Source of the DNA: Herbidospora yilanensis
GTDB lineage: Bacteria; Actinomycetota; Actinomycetes; Streptosporangiales; Streptosporangiaceae
Direction: 5' to 3'
Assembly (NCBI RefSeq): GCF_001570565.1
Contig: NZ_BBXE01000033.1
Span: forward strand, 1-64,000
Length of the DNA stretch: 64,000 bases
Under the pieces are notes generated by a model, which saw only the letters and a list, made by a program, of their open reading frames with translations, was not told the origin of the DNA and did not search any database. A program made the translations under genes and the position numbers. How positions within the stretch are numbered: the first letter of the stretch is position 1; the number at the start of each line of letters is the position of its first letter. Shown in pieces: positions 58,724 to 64,000 of the stretch.

Positions 58724-58821
58724 GGTTCACGGTCATCGGGGCGGAACGACTCTGCCCGCCGAGGCGTCCGGGCCGCGTGAGAAAGGTGACGCTCACGCGG
58801 CCCGGGCTTACCCTGCCAATC

Positions 58822-59391
58822 GTGCGATTTCTCACCGTCCCGCTGGTCCTCCTGGCGGTCCTGCTGCTGCCGTTCCCGGCGTCGGCCCACAACGTGTTGA
58901 AGAGCAGCGACCCGGCCGACGGCGCGACCGTCTCCCGGCTCGACCGGGTGACGCTGACCTTCGACCAGCCGGTCCGCCCCGACTTCGCCAAACTGGCGCT
59001 GACGGGCCCCGACGGGGCGCGCTACGAGGCCGGCCTGACGGTCCGCGACGAGGTCGTGACCGCGACGGTGAAACCCCTTCCCTCCGGGGGCGTGTACGTC
59101 ATCGGCTGGCAGATCGTCTCCAACGACGGCCACCCGGTGACCGGGACGATCCGGTTCACCTACACCCCCTCGGCCGCGGGCACCCCGACGGGGGCCGCCG
59201 CGACGCTGGCGCCCGCGCCCGGCGCGGTGTCGGCCCCGATCCCGGCCGCCTCGGGCGGAAGCTGGGTCTGGGGCCTGCTGGTCTTCGCCCTGCTGATGCT
59301 GGCCCTGTCGACCTGGGTCCTGCACCGCCACGAGTCGCGCCCCCGCCGCGCCGGCTCGACGCGCCCGGCCCACGACCGGACCCTCGCATGA
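58822..59391 (+). CDS. CopC-domain copper-binding protein
   Basis: A 189-residue protein starting at GTG 58822 (VRFLTVPLVLLAVLLLPFPASAHNV). The signal peptide is cut before AHNVLKSSDPADG, placing the copper-binding His near the mature N-terminus as in CopC/YcnJ. The Ig-like domain has LTFDQPVRPDF and GWQIVSNDGHPVTGTIRFTY with the second His. One C-terminal transmembrane helix (about 155-175). It is exported and delivers copper to the CopD-like protein, whose gene it overlaps by 4 bp. Confidence 0.9.
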   Translation: MRFLTVPLVLLAVLLLPFPASAHNVLKSSDPADGATVSRLDRVTLTFDQPVRPDFAKLALTGPDGARYEAGLTVRDEVVTATVKPLPSGGVYVIGWQIVSNDGHPVTGTIRFTYTPSAAGTPTGAAATLAPAPGAVSAPIPAASGGSWVWGLLVFALLMLALSTWVLHRHESRPRRAGSTRPAHDRTLA

Positions 59392-60410
59392 CCCTTCTCG
59401 ACTCCCGCCCCGCCGCCGTCGACCGGCGGCTGCGGGCCCTGCCCCTGGCCGGGTTGGCCGGCGCGGGGCTGACCGCCGTCGTGGTGGCCACGTGGGCCAC
59501 ACTCCCGGAACCGCCCTTCGGGCTGCCCACAGCGGGCCCCTGGGTCGAGTTCGGGCTTCCGGTGACCCGGTTCATCCTGGACGTCGCCGCGCTCGTCACC
59601 GTGGGTCTCAGCCTCTTGCCGAAGCTGCTGGGGTTCGACCATCCGGAGGCGACCGAACCGGCCGCGTCCCGGGCGCGGCGCTGGGCGGTCTACTCGGCGA
59701 TCGTGTGGGCGTTCGCGGCGCTGGTCTCCACGCTGCTGAGCGCCGCCGAGGTGATGCCCGACCGGTTCCCCGACGTCCCGCTGTTCGTCGACGCGATCGG
59801 CTCGGGGCAGGGGCTCGTGGTGAGCGCGGCGGCGGCCACGCTGAGCGCGGCCATCGGGATGTTCGCCGTCAGGTTCGGCGAGAAGGTGCCCGCCGAACTG
59901 CGGGTCGGCGCGGCCGTGTTCGGGCTGCTGCCGCTGCCGGTGACCGGGCACGCCACGAACTGGTACTGGCACGACCTGAGCATGGTCGCGATGGAGCTGC
60001 ACGTCATCGGCGCGGCCCTGTGGACGGGCGGGCTGCTCGCGGTGGCGCTGCTGCTGGCGTCCGACCGCGAACTGCTGGGCCGCACCCTGCCGAGGTTCTC
60101 GAAGCTGGCCACCACGGCGCTGCTCGTGGTCGCCGCGTCGGGCCTGTTCAGCGGGATCGTGGAGCTGCTGCTCTCCCCCGCCGAGGCGTTTCCCGCCTCG
60201 CTGGTGACGACCCAATACGGCGTCCTGGTGCTCGTCAAGACGGCGCTGGCCGGGCTGATCGCCCTGCTGGGCGCCAACATCCGGTTCCGGCTGCTGCCGG
60301 GGGTGGTCGACCGCCGCCCGACCGCTTTCGCGGCCTGGGCGGCGGTCGAGCTGACCGTGCTCGGCCTCGCCTACGGCGTGGCCGTCGTCATCACGCGGAC
60401 GGGCGGCTGA
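59388..60410 (+). CDS. CopD-family copper resistance membrane protein
   Basis: A 340-residue protein with about nine transmembrane helices. The CopD domain is visible in DLSMVAMELHVIGAALWTGGLLAVALLLA and FSKLATTALLVVAASGLFSGIVELL. Together with CopC it imports copper across the membrane. The gene is translationally coupled to copC (ATGA) and its 3' end overlaps the convergent membrane protein gene by 20 bp. Confidence 0.9.
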   Translation: MTLLDSRPAAVDRRLRALPLAGLAGAGLTAVVVATWATLPEPPFGLPTAGPWVEFGLPVTRFILDVAALVTVGLSLLPKLLGFDHPEATEPAASRARRWAVYSAIVWAFAALVSTLLSAAEVMPDRFPDVPLFVDAIGSGQGLVVSAAAATLSAAIGMFAVRFGEKVPAELRVGAAVFGLLPLPVTGHATNWYWHDLSMVAMELHVIGAALWTGGLLAVALLLASDRELLGRTLPRFSKLATTALLVVAASGLFSGIVELLLSPAEAFPASLVTTQYGVLVLVKTALAGLIALLGANIRFRLLPGVVDRRPTAFAAWAAVELTVLGLAYGVAVVITRTGG

Positions 60411-61494
60411 GCCGTCTGCCGACGAGTTCCACGACGAGCCACGCCACCGCGAGCCCGCCGATCGCGTAGGGCCACGCCCACGGGGCGTAGGGCGGCGCGA
60501 TCAGGTAGGCGTCCTGCAGCCAGAGCCCGCCGAACACGCCGCCCGTGACGAGCAGCGCGCCGACGACCACCCGCACGTACAGCACGGGCACCAGGAACGC
60601 CAGGTCGACGCAGAGCGCCGCCACCAGCAGGAAGAACGGGATCGCCGAGGTCGGGAAGCCGACCCCGGCGAGCAGCGGCCAGATCACCATCCGGTAGGCC
60701 ACGTAGCCCGCCGCGACCAGCGTCGCGGTGAACCGGTAGCCGGTCGCCGCCCGCGCCGCGACCAGGATCGCCATGCCGACGATCCCGGCCCAGAGCGAGT
60801 AGACCTGGTCGGGCACGGGCAGCGCGAAGTTCTGCACCGCGATCAGGTCGACCGGCCGCCCGAGGTCCTCGGCCGCGAAGGCCAGCAGCGACGGCTCGGC
60901 CTCCGGTTCGCCGCGCACCCAGGCGGCCAGCCCGATCACGCCGTACTCCTGGTGCTCGCTCGGGAAGATCGCGTTCTCCAGGAAGAAGCCGAAGAGCGCC
61001 GCCAGCACGACGGTCCGCCGCCGGCCCGGGGGCGCGCCGACGTACCAGCCCCGGATCACTCCCGCGATCATGAACGCGGTGCCGATGAACAACAGCGCGT
61101 GCGACGGGCTCCACGCGGTGATGTCGAGGCCGTTGATCCGGTGGTTGATCAGGTCGAGCGGGATGGCGACCAGGAAGGTCCCGGTCCCCCACAGGATCAG
61201 CCGCTGGGCCGCCCTGTCGACGCCGTAGCCGGTGTACCAGTGCACGATCGTCAGCCCGACCACGATCATCGTGCCGACCGTGTTGATCAGATGGGGTGGC
61301 GCGAGGTCGTCGCGCAACCAGCGGAAGTGCCACGACACGTCCCAGGACGCGCCGAGCACCTTGAGGCAGAACGCCACGATCCAGGCCGTGTAGAGCACCC
61401 GGAAGAGGTCGGGCGGGGTCGGGCGGCCGGGCAGGCCACGCGACCAGAGGGGCAGGCCCCAGGCCACGACCTGACGGGGCACCCGCGTGAGCAT
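60391..61494 (-). CDS. Large polytopic membrane protein of unknown function
   Basis: A 367-residue protein with about ten transmembrane helices. Starts at ATG 61494 or at a GTG 12-15 bases upstream. Conserved-looking polar motifs inside the membrane region are SWDVSWHFRWLRDD, NTVGTMIVVGLTIVHW, SPSHALLF and FPSEHQEYG; His and Asp residues in or next to helices suggest metal or ion binding. I do not recognise a family name. Convergent with the copD-like gene, so it may share a role in metal handling; this is inference only. Confidence 0.7.
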   Translation of the reverse strand: MLTRVPRQVVAWGLPLWSRGLPGRPTPPDLFRVLYTAWIVAFCLKVLGASWDVSWHFRWLRDDLAPPHLINTVGTMIVVGLTIVHWYTGYGVDRAAQRLILWGTGTFLVAIPLDLINHRINGLDITAWSPSHALLFIGTAFMIAGVIRGWYVGAPPGRRRTVVLAALFGFFLENAIFPSEHQEYGVIGLAAWVRGEPEAEPSLLAFAAEDLGRPVDLIAVQNFALPVPDQVYSLWAGIVGMAILVAARAATGYRFTATLVAAGYVAYRMVIWPLLAGVGFPTSAIPFFLLVAALCVDLAFLVPVLYVRVVVGALLVTGGVFGGLWLQDAYLIAPPYAPWAWPYAIGGLAVAWLVVELVGRRLSRPSA

Positions 61495-61566
61495 CGTTCC
61501 AGTCACCACGCGCGAAATGATGCCGTTCCCTTTACTCGCGGCGCAATCAAGAGATGAGGTTACGGA

Positions 61567-63858
61567 ATGGACCTCGATCGCAAAGCCGCCCTTCTCGGCG
61601 GGCAGGACATGTGGACGCTCCCCGCCGCGCCCGAGATCGGCCTGCCGTCGCTGGTGACCTCCGACGGCCCGATCGGGGTGCGCGGCCCCCGGTGGATCGC
61701 CGGCGACCCGGCCGTCGCGCTGCCCTCCCCGACCGCCCTGGCCGCCACGTGGGACGTCGGCCTCGCCCGCCGCGTGGGCGAACTGCTGGCCGCCGAGTGC
61801 CGCCGCAAGGGCGTGCACGTGCTGCTCGCGCCGACGGTCAACCTGCACCGCACCCCCTTGGGCGGACGCCACTTCGAGTGCTTCTCGGAGGACCCGCTGC
61901 TGACAGGGGAGATCGGGGCGGCGTACGTGACCGGGGTGCAGTCGGGCGGGGTCGGCGTGACGCTGAAGCACTTCGTGGCCAACGACTCCGAGACCGACCG
62001 GATGACCGTGGACGTCCGGGTGGACGAGCGCACCCTCCGGGAGCTCTACCTGGCCCCCTTCGAGCTGGTGGTGCGCAGGGCGGCGCCGTGGGGGGTGATG
62101 GCGGCCTACAACGGCGTCAACGGGCTGCCGATGTGCGAGCACGCCGGGCTGATCGAGGGCGTGCTGCGCGGCGAGTGGGGGTTCGACGGGGTCGTGATGT
62201 CCGACTGGACGGCCGCCCGCGACGCCGTCGGCTGCGCGCTGGGCGGGCTCGACCTGGCCATGCCGGGGCCGGGGAGCGTCTACGGCGAGCCGCTGGCCAG
62301 GGCGGTGCGCGACGGGCTCGTACCGGAGGAGCTCCTCGACCGGAAGGTGGCCAGGCTCCGGACGCTCCTCGACCGGGCCGACCTGTCCGGGCGGGAGTCG
62401 CCCGACGGGGTCGCGCTCGCGCGGGAGGTCGCGGCGCGGTCGGCCACCCTGCTCGCCAACGACGGCGTGCTGCCGCTCGCGCCGTCCGCGAAGGTCGCGC
62501 TGATCGGCGGCCTGGCCGCCGACGCCCGGATCCTCGGCGGCGGCAGCGCCCTGGTCTTCCCCGAGCACGCCGTCTCACCGCTCGAAGGCCTCACCGCCGC
62601 CGGGGTCGAGGTGACCTACAGCCGGGGCGCGGACGCGAGCGACCGGATCGGCTCCGCCGTGATGGCCGCCACCGCGACCGCGCGCGACGCCGCCGGGCGG
62701 ATCCTGGGCGAGTTCCCGCTCCACGACGGCACGCTCGTCTGGCTCGGCGACGTCCCCGTCCCCTACGAGGACCTGCACAGCGTCGAGATCAGCGGCGTCC
62801 TCGACGCGGCCCCCGGCTGGAACACCCTGGCCGTCGAGGGCGTCGGCCGGTTCACCCTGGAGGCCGACGGCCGGACGCTGTTCGACGGCGTGGTCCACCC
62901 GACCGGCGACGACCCCATGGCCGCGTTCTTCCTCCCCCCGCAGCACGAAGTGCTCGCCGACCTGCCCGGCCCGGTCGTCGTCAGCCTGGTCCACACCGTC
63001 ACGCACGCGCCCACCTACCAGCCCTTCGTCGGCTTCTCCCTCTGCCACCGCCCCCCGAGGCCCACCACGGGCCGGATGATCTCCGAGGCCGTCGCGGCGG
63101 CCGCGGCGGCCGACGTGGCCGTCGTCGTGGTCGGCACCTCGAAGGAGGTGGAGAGCGAGGGCTTCGACCGCACGTCGCTGCGGCTCCCCGGCCGCCAGGA
63201 CGAACTCGTCGCGAAGGTCGCCGCGGCCAACCCGCGCACGGTCGTCGTGGTCAACGCCGGGTCACCGGTCGAGATGCCGTGGCGCGACGAGGTCGCCGCG
63301 ATCCTCCTGACCTGGTTCCCCGGCCAGGAGGGCGGCCACGCCCTGGCCGACGTCCTCACCGGCGCCGCCGAACCCGGCGGCCGCCTCCCCACCACCTGGC
63401 CCGCCGCCCTCGGCGACTGCCCCGTGACCAACGTCACACCCACCGGCGGAGTCCTCGCCTACGACGAGGGCCGCTTCATCGGCTACCGCGCCTGGGACCG
63501 CCACGACACGGCCCCGGCCTTCCCGTTCGGCCACGGCCTCGGCTACACGACGTGGTCGTACGACGAGATCGCCGTCGACGGCATGACGGTGACCGTCACC
63601 CTGACCAACACCGGCGACCGGCCCGGACGCGAGGTCGTGCAGGTCTACCTGGCCCCCGAGGACCCGGGCGACCGCCCGGCCCGCTGGCTGGCGGCCTTCA
63701 CGACGTGCGAGGCGGAGCCGGGCGAGACCGTCTCGGTCGGCGTGGAGATCCCCCGGCGGGCGGTGGAGGTCTGGACCGAGAACGGCTGGCAGGCCGTCCC
63801 CGGGCGCTATCGCGTCCTCAGCGGACTCTCAGTCGGCGCCGATAGCATCGCGATATGA
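61567..63858 (+). CDS. GH3 beta-glucosidase/beta-xylosidase
   Basis: A 763-residue protein. The N-terminal barrel ends with the nucleophile Asp in GVVMSDWTA; LKHFVANDSETDR holds the conserved KH substrate motif. The alpha/beta sandwich has SATLLANDGVLPL. An inserted PA14-like domain spans about residues 370-490. LLTWFPGQEGGHALADVLTG and PFGHGLGYT lead into a C-terminal fibronectin III-like domain. No signal peptide. It removes terminal beta-linked sugars from imported oligosaccharides. RBS GAGG upstream of ATG 61567. Confidence 0.94.
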   Translation: MDLDRKAALLGGQDMWTLPAAPEIGLPSLVTSDGPIGVRGPRWIAGDPAVALPSPTALAATWDVGLARRVGELLAAECRRKGVHVLLAPTVNLHRTPLGGRHFECFSEDPLLTGEIGAAYVTGVQSGGVGVTLKHFVANDSETDRMTVDVRVDERTLRELYLAPFELVVRRAAPWGVMAAYNGVNGLPMCEHAGLIEGVLRGEWGFDGVVMSDWTAARDAVGCALGGLDLAMPGPGSVYGEPLARAVRDGLVPEELLDRKVARLRTLLDRADLSGRESPDGVALAREVAARSATLLANDGVLPLAPSAKVALIGGLAADARILGGGSALVFPEHAVSPLEGLTAAGVEVTYSRGADASDRIGSAVMAATATARDAAGRILGEFPLHDGTLVWLGDVPVPYEDLHSVEISGVLDAAPGWNTLAVEGVGRFTLEADGRTLFDGVVHPTGDDPMAAFFLPPQHEVLADLPGPVVVSLVHTVTHAPTYQPFVGFSLCHRPPRPTTGRMISEAVAAAAAADVAVVVVGTSKEVESEGFDRTSLRLPGRQDELVAKVAAANPRTVVVVNAGSPVEMPWRDEVAAILLTWFPGQEGGHALADVLTGAAEPGGRLPTTWPAALGDCPVTNVTPTGGVLAYDEGRFIGYRAWDRHDTAPAFPFGHGLGYTTWSYDEIAVDGMTVTVTLTNTGDRPGREVVQVYLAPEDPGDRPARWLAAFTTCEAEPGETVSVGVEIPRRAVEVWTENGWQAVPGRYRVLSGLSVGADSIAI

Positions 63859-64000
63859 CGTTTCGCGGGGGCCGGCGCGGCCTCGCCGTGCTCGCCGCCG
63901 TGCTCGTGGCCGTCGCCGGGATCATCTGGATCGCCTGGCCCTCCGACGGGCTCCCCCAGGGGCAGGACGTGGTCATCCCCGTCGTCGACGGCCCGGCCGA
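63855..64000 (+). CDS. N-terminal part of a membrane-anchored or exported protein (cut by the window end)
   Basis: ATG 63855 overlaps the stop of the GH3 gene (ATGA), so it is co-translated with it. The first 48 residues give a basic start (TFRGGRRG), one hydrophobic helix (LAVLAAVLVAVAGIIWIAW) and then an apparently extracytoplasmic segment. The rest lies outside the window; function cannot be assigned. Confidence 0.7.
   Translation, partial: MTFRGGRRGLAVLAAVLVAVAGIIWIAWPSDGLPQGQDVVIPVVDGPA

Noticed and set aside
1-64000. tRNA or rRNA genes
   Set aside because: I found no cloverleaf with the usual conserved T-loop GTTCGAATC-type sequence and no rRNA signatures while reading; a dedicated tRNA search was not possible here.

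Overview
The window is very GC-rich and tightly packed. It has GTG and TTG starts, many 4-bp ATGA/GTGA gene overlaps, a deazaflavin (F420)-type oxidoreductase, SoxR, LacI and TetR regulators, sugar ABC transporters without their own ATPase, and a SepH C-terminus. Together these point to a filamentous actinomycete, probably of the Streptosporangiales type. Genus and species cannot be fixed from the sequence alone.

Layout. 1-10 kb: the 3' end of sepH with an in-frame stop, two PH-domain membrane proteins, a PEBP lipoprotein, a proline-rich anchored protein, a SulP transporter fused to a beta-carbonic anhydrase, an NAD-dependent epimerase, and an unusual membrane protein with a sigma-region-4-like N-terminus. 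10-17 kb: a cupin/MarR divergon, a SoxR-type redox module, a DNA alkylation repair protein, a lipoprotein, and a two-component system preceded by a 60-residue membrane protein. 17-20.4 kb: an accessory island at the 3' end of rnpB (RNase P RNA). Two partial copies of the rnpB 3' end, each followed by a related ~120-bp flank, mark two small degenerate elements stacked at the same site. They carry an excisionase-like protein, a ribbon-helix-helix protein and an unknown protein. 20.5-25.3 kb: GNAT, RNase H/acid phosphatase, zinc-ribbon and Nif3 genes; a TnpB-type insertion sequence splits this conserved set. 25.3-31 kb: flavin monooxygenase, two peptidases, a broken GNAT gene and an acyl-CoA synthetase. 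31-43.6 kb: an orphan sensor kinase and a TetR regulator facing a six-gene overlapping catabolic operon (amidohydrolase, EamA transporter, acyl-CoA dehydrogenase, ThDP enzyme, amino acid dehydrogenase, ADP-forming acyl-CoA synthetase). That operon is divergent from an S9 peptidase.

43.7-64 kb is mainly plant-polysaccharide use: GH43, secreted multidomain GH10 xylanase, GH5, a LacI regulator, a sugar ABC importer, a Gfo/Idh-PmoA-cupin cassette and a GH3 enzyme. CGAAA/TTTCG-type inverted repeats occur in front of the GH5-GH10 unit, lacI, the solute-binding protein gene and the Gfo/Idh cassette, so these look like one local LacI regulon. The secreted xylanase would release oligosaccharides, the ABC importer would take them up (probably with a shared MsiK-like ATPase encoded elsewhere), and cytoplasmic GH43/GH5/GH3 enzymes would finish hydrolysis. 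CopC/CopD-like copper proteins and a large membrane protein separate the cassette from GH3.

Points most worth following up: the stacked rnpB integration remnants, the unknown RHH-linked protein with an apparent frameshift at its start, the six-gene amino-acid-type catabolic operon, the Gfo/Idh-PmoA-cupin cassette inside the putative xylan regulon, and the stop codon in sepH.
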